Origin: Desulfuromonadales bacterium
GTDB lineage: Bacteria > Desulfobacterota > Desulfuromonadia > Desulfuromonadales > BM103
Assembly (NCBI GenBank): GCA_030614505.1
Contig: JAUWTX010000021.1
Coordinates: forward strand, 1 to 15,121
DNA length: 15,121 bases
Direction of reading: 5' to 3'
This document shows positions 1 through 6,095 of this stretch, piece by piece (position 1 is the stretch's first letter; every line of letters begins with the position of its first letter). The translations under genes and the position numbers were made by a program. The notes under the pieces are model-generated. The model saw nothing but the letters and a program-made list of their open reading frames with translations, was not told where the DNA came from and ran no database searches.

Positions 1-32
1 GTCAAGTAAATTATATGAAGTTAAGCACTTTG

Positions 33-141
33 AAGGGGCTCTGTCGTTACGTAGCGTTACTGAAAATACGGAGCAATAATTCAAATAAGAGCTTTAACGG
101 AGTTGCAGAGCTACAGGGGAAACCTGTGTAATTATAGCCCC
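33..141 (+). other. candidate structured RNA region, unidentified
   Basis: No gene lies in 1-216. On the plus strand this stretch can fold into a closed multi-branch form: GGGGCT (35-40) pairs with AGCCCC (136-141). Inside, CTGT (41-44) pairs with ACGG (68-71). A 9-bp hairpin forms from AGCTTTAAC (90-98) and GTT plus AGAGCT (102-104, 107-112) with a two-base bulge. Directly next to it, ACAGG (113-117) pairs with CCTGT (123-127). Two pairs are G-U, which would be A-C mismatches on the other strand, so the plus strand is favoured. The direct repeat CGTTAC occurs at 45-50 and 55-60. I recognise no known RNA family. Pairings of this size can occur by chance, so this is a weak call. Confidence 0.2.
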
Positions 142-163
142 GCAAAACAATGAAGAATGTTAC

Positions 164-199
164 GGGAGAGGGGTGCGCAATGTTTTTGGGGGGGGAGGG
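164..199 (+). other. G-rich tract with G8 run, possible G-quadruplex
   Basis: G runs occur at 164-166, 170-173, 188-195 (eight in a row) and 197-199, just past the rarA stop codon. Together they could form a quadruplex with one long loop. On the rarA mRNA strand the tract is C-rich, and no ordinary hairpin terminator was found for rarA. The G8 run is also a spot prone to sequencing or slippage error. Confidence 0.3.
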
Positions 200-216
200 C
201 GCGTGTTACAGATTAA

Positions 217-1533
217 TTATTGATCCGTCTGTTCTTTTCGTTGTGCTGCCCACCAATCGAGACGTTCACGGATCATCTTCTCGTAACCGGAATCTTTGGG
301 ACGATAGAACTTTGTGCCGGAAAGAGCGTCAGGAAGGTGTTCCTGGGTGATGATGGTGTCTGCGTGGTTGTGGGCATACTGATAGTCTTTGCCATAACCG
401 AGGTCCTTCATCAAGCCTGTTGGAGCGTTGCGCAGATGGTGTGGAACCGGAAGTGCTCCACTCTGGCGGACCTTTTTCTGGGCTTCACTGACTGCAACAT
501 AAGCGGCGTTGCTCTTGGGGGCTGTTGCCAGGTAGGTCACAGCCTGGGCGAGGGGAATGCGTCCTTCAGGCATGCCGATGAAATGAACCGCCTGTTGGGT
601 GGCGACGGCGACCTGCAGGGCGCGTGGATCGGCATTGCCGATATCTTCTGCGGCAAAAATAACCATGCGTCGTGCGATGAAAAGAGGGTCTTCGCCAGCT
701 TCGATCATGCGCGCCAACCAATAGATGGCCGCGTCCGGGTCTGAACCACGCATGCTTTTGATGAAGGCCGAAATAACATTATAATGTTCTTCGGCTCCCT
801 TGTCATAAAGCAGCGGAGCTTTTTGCATGGCGACGGCAGCGTCACTATGCAGGATGGTCTTGTCGGTAGCAGTCGCTGCGGCAATCTCCAGGGTATTTAA
901 CGCAATCCGTGCGTCGCCATGTGCCTGCTCAGCGATGAACTCGATAGCCTTGTCGTCGATCTTGAGCTGCTGTGATCCGAGTCCTTCCTGTGCAGAGAGT
1001 GCACGTTTGAGGAGTTCTTGAATGTCGTCTGCAGCAAGAGGTTCAAGCACAAAGACTCGTGAGCGAGAGAGTAAGGCAGAATTGACCTCAAAGGAGGGGT
1101 TTTCGGTGGTCGCGCCGATCAGGGTGATGTCGCCATTCTCCACCCAGGGAAGCAGGGCGTCCTGCTGAGCCTTGTTGAATCGATGAATCTCGTCGATAAA
1201 GAGCAAGGTTCGTCGACCGTAGTAACTTCTCTCCTGTTGTGCCTTGGCGACCACTTCTCGGATATCCTTGACCCCCTGCAATACCGCGGAGAAAGCGACA
1301 AAGTGGCTGCGAGTCGTTTGGGCGACGACTCTGGCCAGGGTGGTTTTGCCCGTCCCCGGCGGGCCCCAGAGAATGGCCGAAGTGAGCTGGTCCTGTTCAA
1401 TCAGGCGACGTAGGATGCCGTCTTCACCGAGCAGATGCTGCTGGCCAACCATCTCATCAAGACGTTGCGGACGCAGACGCTCGGCCAGTGGTGCCGGTGC
1501 TTTACCTGATGTTGCTGAGGAGAAAAGATCCAT
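217..1533 (-). CDS. replication-associated recombination protein RarA (MgsA), AAA+ ATPase
   Basis: Cytoplasmic AAA+ ATPase of the RarA/MgsA/WRNIP1 family, related to clamp-loader subunits and acting at stalled replication forks. From the chosen start it is 438 residues, close to the usual length (about 440-450). Visible motifs: Walker A GPPGTGKT (57-64), Walker B LLFIDEIH (110-117), sensor 1 in GATTENPSF (140-148), an arginine-finger region LLSRSRV (154-160), and the family blocks YWLARMIEAGEDP and HLRNAPTGLMKDLGYG in the C-terminal oligomerisation half. An in-frame ATG lies five codons upstream (1548). I prefer 1533 because AGGGTG sits four bases before it and the family normally begins with a short MDLF-like segment. 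The upstream ATG also overlaps a TATGAT -10-like hexamer, so it may not be transcribed. The gene diverges from nadK across about 120 bp. The family assignment is secure. Confidence 0.95.
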   Translation of the reverse strand: MDLFSSATSGKAPAPLAERLRPQRLDEMVGQQHLLGEDGILRRLIEQDQLTSAILWGPPGTGKTTLARVVAQTTRSHFVAFSAVLQGVKDIREVVAKAQQERSYYGRRTLLFIDEIHRFNKAQQDALLPWVENGDITLIGATTENPSFEVNSALLSRSRVFVLEPLAADDIQELLKRALSAQEGLGSQQLKIDDKAIEFIAEQAHGDARIALNTLEIAAATATDKTILHSDAAVAMQKAPLLYDKGAEEHYNVISAFIKSMRGSDPDAAIYWLARMIEAGEDPLFIARRMVIFAAEDIGNADPRALQVAVATQQAVHFIGMPEGRIPLAQAVTYLATAPKSNAAYVAVSEAQKKVRQSGALPVPHHLRNAPTGLMKDLGYGKDYQYAHNHADTIITQEHLPDALSGTKFYRPKDSGYEKMIRERLDWWAAQRKEQTDQ

Positions 1534-1587
1534 AAAGCACCCTATCATACCGCTCTTTTTCTAACAAGCGAATGATGGTCTAAGTGC

Positions 1588-1616
1588 TTGATAGCCATAG
1601 ACTTTGACGGTATGCT
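1588..1616 (+). promoter_or_regulatory. candidate sigma-70 promoter of nadK
   Basis: TTGATA (1588-1593) and TATGCT (1611-1616) are separated by exactly 17 bases, which would start the transcript about 30 nt before the nadK start codon. The hexamers match the consensus at 5/6 and 4/6 positions. Confidence 0.5.
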
Positions 1617-1652
1617 GTGATAAGGTCAGCTCGCTTTGCCGAGGAGGTTATA

Positions 1653-2507
1653 TTGAAGCGTATCGGGATTTTTGCCAAGCGTCATCACAAAGATGCTGTC
1701 CGTCTGGCTGAAGAAGTCGTTACCTGGCTGGGTGAACGAAAAATTGAAGCCTTTATTGACGAACCATTGGCCGAAGCCATGTCCAATATGCGTGGCTATC
1801 CGGGACAAACCATTCCGTCTCTGGTTGACATGGTTGTTGTTCTCGGTGGTGACGGAACACTGCTTTCTGTTGCCCGGCTGGTCGGTGACCTGCGGACTCC
1901 GATTCTTGGAGTTAACCTCGGCAGCCTCGGTTTCCTTACCGAAATAACCCGGTCTGAGCTCTTTCCCATGCTGGAACAGGTTGTCAAAGGTGACTTTACT
2001 GTCTCCGAACGGATGCGCCTGTTGGCTGTAATCCGCCGCGATGATGAAGAGATCGCACGCTATCGTGTCCTCAACGATGTGGTTATTAATAAAGGCGCAC
2101 TGGCCCGTATCATTGATATGGAAACCTGGGTCGATGATGACTACCTGACCACTTTCAAGGCGGATGGCCTGATCATCTCGACACCGACCGGTTCGACCGG
2201 TTACAACCTGGCCGCCGGCGGGCCGATTGTTTATCCTGGCAATCACTGTCATGTCATCTCGCCGATCTGCGCGCATACCTTGACGAATCGGCCGAGTGTC
2301 GTTTCTGATGAAGCGACGATCCGGATCGAAGTCAAGTCTCATGATGAGGATGTTGTATTCACTGCCGATGGCCAGGAAGGGATGCCTCTTCAGGGCGGTG
2401 ATGTTGTAGAATTGCGGAAGTCGAATCACTCTACATTGCTGATAAAGAGCCCGAGCAAGGATTATTTCCAGGTGCTGCGCACCAAGTTGCGTTGGGGGGA
2501 GAGATAA
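1653..2507 (+). CDS. nadK: NAD kinase
   Basis: ATP (or polyphosphate)-dependent phosphorylation of NAD to NADP in the cytoplasm; the only route to NADP. The protein is 284 residues, typical for bacterial NadK. Visible motifs: GGDGT (65-69, with the catalytic Asp 67), the glycine-rich loop LGSLGFL (89-95), NDVVINKG (141-148) in the place of the usual NE/ND motif, and the long family signature TPTGSTGYNLAAGGP (177-191), followed by PICAHTLTNRP. I chose the TTG at 1653 because GAGGAGG (1641-1647) lies five bases ahead and the family starts directly at the first beta strand (KRIGIFAK). The frame is open to an ATG at 1617, but that overlaps the expected transcription start and has no ribosome site. 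It heads the probable nadK-recN-GNAT operon. Confidence 0.95.
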   Translation: MKRIGIFAKRHHKDAVRLAEEVVTWLGERKIEAFIDEPLAEAMSNMRGYPGQTIPSLVDMVVVLGGDGTLLSVARLVGDLRTPILGVNLGSLGFLTEITRSELFPMLEQVVKGDFTVSERMRLLAVIRRDDEEIARYRVLNDVVINKGALARIIDMETWVDDDYLTTFKADGLIISTPTGSTGYNLAAGGPIVYPGNHCHVISPICAHTLTNRPSVVSDEATIRIEVKSHDEDVVFTADGQEGMPLQGGDVVELRKSNHSTLLIKSPSKDYFQVLRTKLRWGER

Positions 2508-2512
2508 ACCCG

Positions 2513-2542
2513 GTGGCGCGATGCGCGTAGCGAGTGGCGCGA
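2513..2542 (+). repeat. period-7 repeat array, upstream copy
   Basis: Four consecutive heptads read GTGGCGC, GATGCGC, GTAGCGA and GTGGCGC, followed by GA. The outer units give the exact direct repeat GTGGCGCGA at 2513-2521 and 2534-2542. Read on the minus strand the units take a CGC-centred form resembling the second array at 2625-2652, so the two lie in opposite orientation. GCGATGCGCG (2518-2527) can pair with CGCGCGTCGC (2638-2647) with one G-U pair. The array begins six bases after the nadK stop codon. Confidence 0.55.
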
Positions 2543-2624
2543 AAAACCTCTTAACCTCGGCCCAACTGTGTCACCCGCTCAAAGCCTATACACGTAGTTG
2601 CCTATAACCCTTTAAGTTGTCATT

Positions 2625-2652
2625 GCGTCTCGCACCTCGCGCGTCGCAACTC
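2625..2652 (+). repeat. period-7 repeat array, downstream copy, next to recN start
   Basis: Four consecutive heptads read GCGTCTC, GCACCTC, GCGCGTC and GCAACTC, then G. All begin GC and end TC. The array ends seven bases before the recN ATG and fills the space where a Shine-Dalgarno sequence would be expected. Short heptamer arrays of this kind occur between genes in some bacteria; here the copy number is low and the units have diverged. Confidence 0.6.
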
Positions 2653-2659
2653 GGATTCT

Positions 2660-4327
2660 ATGCTCCTCAACCTGACCATCACCAATTTTGCCATAATCGA
2701 TCGTCTCGAAGTTCAGTTCGATGAGGGGTTCAACGTTCTCACCGGTGAAACTGGTGCCGGCAAGTCGATCATTCTTGATGCGTTTGGTTTGTTGATGGGC
2801 GACCGGGCTCGTCCTGACCTGGTTCGTGCCGGGGCTGCCGAAGCAACCGTTGAGGCTTTGTTCGGTCTGGACGGACAGGATGAGATCCGCCAGTCCTTTA
2901 CCGAGTCCGGTTTCCAGGTGGAAGAAGAACTTGTTCTGAGGCGAATCGTACAGAGTGGTGGGCGCAGCAGAGCTTATGTCAATGGTAGTCTGGTAACTCT
3001 CGCTCAGTTGCAGCCCCTGGCAGAACAGCTGGTGACAGTTTGCGGCCAGCACGAGCACCAGTCTCTGCTACGTCGGAACGTGCATCTGGCAATCCTTGAC
3101 CGATACGGAGCCCTCGTTGAACAAGTGGACGCTTATCGCGATTCATACCGGGCAATGCAAACCGTGGCACAGCAACTTGAGCGACTCGAAGATGCAGAAC
3201 GTGACCGCCAGCAACGGCTCGATTTTTTACGTCATCAATCTGATGAAATCGAAGTGGCACAGTTGTCGCCCGAGGAGGACGAGTCGCTCCTCTCAGAACG
3301 CCTGCTGCTGCAGAACGCAGAACGCCTGGCGGGTATAACTCGCGGGGGGTACGAGGTTCTCTATGATAGTAATGGAGCCGTCTGCGAAATCCTGGGTGGC
3401 TTGAAAGACAACCTGCAGTCAGTTGCCGAAGTCGATAAGGAACTGGCTGTTCTCGCTGAATCAGTTCAACGTAGTCTCTTTGAACTCGAAGACGTCTCTG
3501 AGCAATTACGTTCGTACCTTGACCGAATCCCTTTTGAGCCGGACCGTCTTGAGGTGATCGAGGAGCGACTTACAGTATTGACCCGTCTCAAGCGTAAATA
3601 TGCGCCGAACTTAAGCGAAATTATACAGCTGAAAGATGACTTCGACCGAGAAATCACAGCGCTGGAGAATGCCGGCGAAACCAGGGAGAACTTTGCCAGT
3701 GAATTGACATCACTCACTGCCAAGACCAGATTGTTAGGTGAGTCACTTTCCTCTGCCCGCCAACATTCAGCACGGCAACTGGAGACAAAACTCCTCGCTG
3801 AATTAGATGATCTGGTCATGCCTGGCGCCTCTTTTAAGGTCGCTTTTTCCTCTTTGGCACAACCTGGTCATGATGGTCTCGAACGGATCGAATTCATGGT
3901 CAGTCTGAACCCCGGAGAGCCTCTGATGCCTTTGGCCAAAGTTGCGTCAGGTGGTGAGCTTTCCCGGTTGATGCTGGCTATTAAACGCCTCGCTCCAGAG
4001 GCCGACAGTGTTCCGACAGTCATCTTTGATGAGGTGGATGCAGGAATTGGTGGTGCTGCAGCGACTGCCGTCGGGCGCAAATTGCAAGCTGTGAGCCGTT
4101 CATCACAAATTCTTTGTGTCACACATCTGCCGCAGGTTGCGGCTTTTGCCGATCACCATCACCGGGTTATAAAGCGCGAGATTGAGGGGCGCACCCTGAC
4201 GGCAATGAAACTGATCAGTGGCGATGAAAGGGTTCAGGAAATGGCGCGCATGCTTGGCGGGGCACAGGTGACCGAGCAGACGCTGTTGCATGCCAAAGAG
4301 CTAATTTCAACCTCGGCCGCTGTCTGA
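2660..4327 (+). CDS. recN: DNA repair protein RecN (SMC-like ATPase)
   Basis: RecN is an SMC-family ATPase that acts early in RecA-dependent repair of double-strand breaks. At 555 residues it matches the usual length (about 550-560). The opening MLLNLTITNFAIIDRLEVQF is the typical RecN beginning. Walker A GETGAGKS is at 29-36. The ABC signature SGGELS begins at residue 430. Walker B IFDEVDAGIGG carries D457/E458, and the switch histidine is H489 in VTHLPQ. The middle (about 150-380) is charged and coiled-coil-like, as expected for the arms. The start is fixed by homology; no purine-rich ribosome site precedes it, since a heptamer array occupies that position. Translation may depend on coupling or an unstructured leader. 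It lies 152 bp after nadK and 29 bp before the GNAT gene. In many bacteria recN is LexA-controlled; I saw no clear LexA site here. Confidence 0.95.
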   Translation: MLLNLTITNFAIIDRLEVQFDEGFNVLTGETGAGKSIILDAFGLLMGDRARPDLVRAGAAEATVEALFGLDGQDEIRQSFTESGFQVEEELVLRRIVQSGGRSRAYVNGSLVTLAQLQPLAEQLVTVCGQHEHQSLLRRNVHLAILDRYGALVEQVDAYRDSYRAMQTVAQQLERLEDAERDRQQRLDFLRHQSDEIEVAQLSPEEDESLLSERLLLQNAERLAGITRGGYEVLYDSNGAVCEILGGLKDNLQSVAEVDKELAVLAESVQRSLFELEDVSEQLRSYLDRIPFEPDRLEVIEERLTVLTRLKRKYAPNLSEIIQLKDDFDREITALENAGETRENFASELTSLTAKTRLLGESLSSARQHSARQLETKLLAELDDLVMPGASFKVAFSSLAQPGHDGLERIEFMVSLNPGEPLMPLAKVASGGELSRLMLAIKRLAPEADSVPTVIFDEVDAGIGGAAATAVGRKLQAVSRSSQILCVTHLPQVAAFADHHHRVIKREIEGRTLTAMKLISGDERVQEMARMLGGAQVTEQTLLHAKELISTSAAV

Positions 4328-4356
4328 AAAAAGCTGTAGGTTGTACAGGAGTATTT

Positions 4357-4806
4357 ATGATTCGTAAGGCTACTCTGCAGGATGCCCGTCAAATCCACCA
4401 ATTATTGCTGGTTTACGTTAAAGATGGGTTGGTTCTGCCGCGATCACTCATGGATATTTTTGAAGCGATTCGCGACTTTTATGTATTTGTTGAGGGTGAC
4501 CAGGTCGTAGGTGCCGCTGCGCTGAACATCTACTGGGAAGATCTTGCTGAAGTGCGTTCGCTGGTGGTGCTTGAAAATCATGGTGGTCGTGGAATTGGCA
4601 GACATCTGGTTGAGGCCTGTATTTCTGAAGCACGTCAATTGGGTATTGGCAGGGTTTTTGCTTTAACTTACCAGCAGACGTTTTTTGAAAAACTTGGTTT
4701 TGGAGTTATCGAAAAGTCAGAACTGCCGCAGAAAATATGGGGAGCCTGTGTCAAATGTGCAAAGTTCCCGGAATGTGACGAAATTGCTCTCATTTTATCT
4801 CTCTGA
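4357..4806 (+). CDS. short ArgA-type GNAT N-acetyltransferase (probable N-acetylglutamate synthase)
   Basis: A single GNAT domain of 149 residues. It resembles the short, kinase-domain-free N-acetylglutamate synthases (as in Mycobacterium ArgA and the ArgH-fused form): LPRSLMDIFEAIRDFYV (27-43), the beta-4 segment DLAEVRSLVV (62-71), the acetyl-CoA loop GGRGIG (76-81) lacking the usual Arg/Gln at its first position, and QTFFEKLGF (107-115). If correct, it makes N-acetylglutamate from glutamate and acetyl-CoA, the first step of arginine synthesis. An unusual C-terminal patch CVKCAKFPEC (131-140) holds three cysteines that could bind metal or act as a redox switch. AGGAG (4347-4351) lies five bases before ATG. 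It is probably the last gene of the nadK-recN operon. argJ occurs later in the window, which supports but does not prove an arginine role. Confidence 0.75.
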   Translation: MIRKATLQDARQIHQLLLVYVKDGLVLPRSLMDIFEAIRDFYVFVEGDQVVGAAALNIYWEDLAEVRSLVVLENHGGRGIGRHLVEACISEARQLGIGRVFALTYQQTFFEKLGFGVIEKSELPQKIWGACVKCAKFPECDEIALILSL

Positions 4807-4843
4807 GACTGTTACTTTGATGCGCTAGCATAGATCAGGTAAA

Positions 4844-4876
4844 TGTCAAATTTAACCTTGACAGTATACTTGTCAA
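4844..4876 (+). promoter_or_regulatory. candidate operator: three TGTCAA/TTGACA half-sites
   Basis: TGTCAA (4844-4849), TTGACA (4858-4863) and TGTCAA (4871-4876) alternate in orientation. The last two flank GTATACT and would form a perfect 18-bp palindrome if one T were removed. The middle copy is also the likely -35 box of the following gene, so a bound protein would affect transcription of it. The regulator is unknown. Confidence 0.35.
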
Positions 4877-4886
4877 TCCTTTATTA
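4858..4886 (+). promoter_or_regulatory. candidate promoter of the M23 peptidase gene
   Basis: A perfect -35 TTGACA (4858-4863) is followed after 17 bases by TTATTA (4881-4886), or after 16 by TTTATT; the -10 is a weaker match. The predicted start would give a leader of about 40 nt. It lies in the 129-bp gap after the GNAT gene. Confidence 0.45.
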
Positions 4887-4935
4887 ATTAGCATCGAAAT
4901 TCAGTAAATGTAAGGTTTCTTTGGAGGTTTCACCT

Positions 4936-5808
4936 TTGCCAGCAAAACGTTTTACCGTAATGATTATACCGGAAGGCTCCCATCAGGTGCGTCGCTTCTC
5001 TGTGCGCAGTACTGTTGTTAAGGGGTTTCTCGCCGCAACGGTCGTCCTGGCTTTAGGGCTTACCGGTCTGGTCGTCGATTACGTCATGACCAATATCGAT
5101 CGCAATGAACTACAGCGTCTGCAGGTTGAAAACTCTTCGCAGCGCGAGGAGTTGCATCGACTGGTTGTCAGGCTTGAAGGCCTGCGCCAGGAAATGGTTG
5201 TCCTGGCACAGAATGATGCCAAGGTGCGCGTCATGGCAAAACTTTCGGCACCAAAGGGTGACAGCATAGCTGGTGTTGGTGGCCCGGCAAGAGATGATGA
5301 TGTCAACCGGGGATTCAATGAGATTCAACGGCGTATTGATGAAGTAAGGCGCCAGATTGACCTGCGTCGTGAGAGCCAGGAAGAAATCCAGGGCATCCTT
5401 AATGACCAACGCTCGTTGCTTGCTGCCAAACCTTTTGGGTGGCCGGTTAAGGGCTGGCTGACTTCAAACTTCGGAATGCGGCGCGATCCCTTCAATGGCA
5501 GACGAAAGATGCATGAAGGCCTTGATATTGCGGCACGTACCGGGACTCCGGTGATTGCCACAGCTGATGGTATCGTCAGCAGTGCCAAGGCTGAACCCGG
5601 CTACGGCAAGGTGGTGACGATTGATCATGGCTATGGTTACCGCACCATTTACGGTCATAACTCCAAATACCACGTCAAGGTTGGTCAAAGGGTCAGGCGT
5701 GGCGACCGGATCGCATCGGTTGGCAATACCGGTCGTTCGACGGGTTCTCACGTTCATTACGAAGTTCGACTCAATGGTGTGCCTGTCAACCCGCATAAAT
5801 ACCTCTAA
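4936..5808 (+). CDS. membrane-anchored M23 (LytM-type) murein endopeptidase
   Basis: Zinc peptidase that should cut peptidoglycan cross-links in the periplasm. From the chosen start it has 290 residues: a short cytoplasmic part with KRFTVMIIPEGSHQVRRF, one membrane segment at about 28-50, two coiled-coil-prone stretches (about 56-95 and 125-160), and a C-terminal M23 domain from about 168. All expected active-site residues are present: H193 and D197 in HEGLD, H241 in IYGHNSKY, and H272/H274 in HVHYEV, so it looks catalytic and not a degenerate EnvC/NlpD-like activator. The TTG at 4936 is preferred because GGAGG (4923-4927) lies eight bases before it; the TTG at 4921 runs into that ribosome site. 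A strong terminator follows, so it is transcribed alone. The cleaved bond and the role (division, elongation or cell shape) cannot be told from sequence. Confidence 0.9.
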   Translation: MPAKRFTVMIIPEGSHQVRRFSVRSTVVKGFLAATVVLALGLTGLVVDYVMTNIDRNELQRLQVENSSQREELHRLVVRLEGLRQEMVVLAQNDAKVRVMAKLSAPKGDSIAGVGGPARDDDVNRGFNEIQRRIDEVRRQIDLRRESQEEIQGILNDQRSLLAAKPFGWPVKGWLTSNFGMRRDPFNGRRKMHEGLDIAARTGTPVIATADGIVSSAKAEPGYGKVVTIDHGYGYRTIYGHNSKYHVKVGQRVRRGDRIASVGNTGRSTGSHVHYEVRLNGVPVNPHKYL

Positions 5809-5832
5809 ATACAGTTTCCATAGTAATTTGTG

Positions 5833-5858
5833 AAAACCCGGCATTGCCGGGTTTTTTT
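5833..5858 (+). terminator. intrinsic terminator after the M23 peptidase gene
   Basis: AAAACCCGGC (5833-5842) pairs perfectly with GCCGGGTTTT (5846-5855) around an ATT loop, and the T run continues to 5858. This is a textbook Rho-independent terminator. Confidence 0.93.
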
Positions 5859-5897
5859 GTGGCTGAAACGGGCTATCCTCATCTCTGTAACTCACTC

Positions 5898-5926
5898 AAT
5901 TGTGTTACTTAGTAACAAATTGTGTT
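5898..5926 (+). promoter_or_regulatory. candidate operator: 15-bp palindrome flanked by direct repeats
   Basis: TGTTAC (5903-5908), TTA, GTAACA (5912-5917) form a perfect palindrome. AATTGTGTT occurs at 5898-5906 and again at 5918-5926, a 20-bp period or about two helical turns. It lies about 60-90 bp upstream of the candidate promoter at 5988. No regulator is identifiable. Confidence 0.35.
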
Positions 5927-5987
5927 GTTTTCATGCGTAAACAATAATAATCTTCTCTTGTCCTGTAAATTAAGTGTGTTCAGGTAG

Positions 5988-6015
5988 TTGACTAATTGCA
6001 GACTTCCGCTAGTCT
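5988..6015 (+). promoter_or_regulatory. candidate promoter of the VWA-OmpA gene
   Basis: TTGACT (5988-5993) and TAGTCT (6010-6015) are 16 bases apart. The predicted leader is about 70 nt and contains a small terminator-like hairpin at 6040-6061. GACTA (5990-5994) and TAGTC (6010-6014) are inverted copies within the promoter. Confidence 0.35.
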
Positions 6016-6039
6016 TTTCTTTAACTAAAGATAACTCAT

Positions 6040-6061
6040 GATCCGTTCTGGGTCTTTTTTT
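6040..6061 (+). terminator. weak terminator-like hairpin in the VWA-OmpA leader (possible attenuator)
   Basis: GATCC (6040-6044) pairs with GGGTC (6050-6054, one G-U pair), followed by seven T (6055-6061). It sits 34 bases before the start codon and downstream of the candidate promoter. The stem is only 5 bp, so termination would be partial at best. Confidence 0.25.
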
Positions 6062-6095
6062 AACAAATGACTTTTGAAAGAAAAGGAGAAACTCA

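Noticed and set aside
113..160. c-di-GMP (GEMM) riboswitch
   Set aside because: Only a short ACAGGGGAAACC and GCAAAA resemblance; the conserved GACGCAAAGC segment and second helix are not present, and no gene follows on that strand.
1..216. tRNA, SRP RNA, 6S RNA or RNase P RNA
   Set aside because: Conserved sequence hallmarks (T-loop, GGAAGGNAGCAGC, tmRNA and RNase P core segments) are absent.
1617..1652. Upstream ATG start for nadK
   Set aside because: It begins right at the -10 box, has no ribosome site, and adds residues not seen in the family; TTG 1653 has a strong site.
1626..2429. 267-codon open frame on the minus strand opposite nadK
   Set aside because: It lies wholly inside a clear nadK gene, has no recognisable domain, and mirrors the codon pattern of the real gene.
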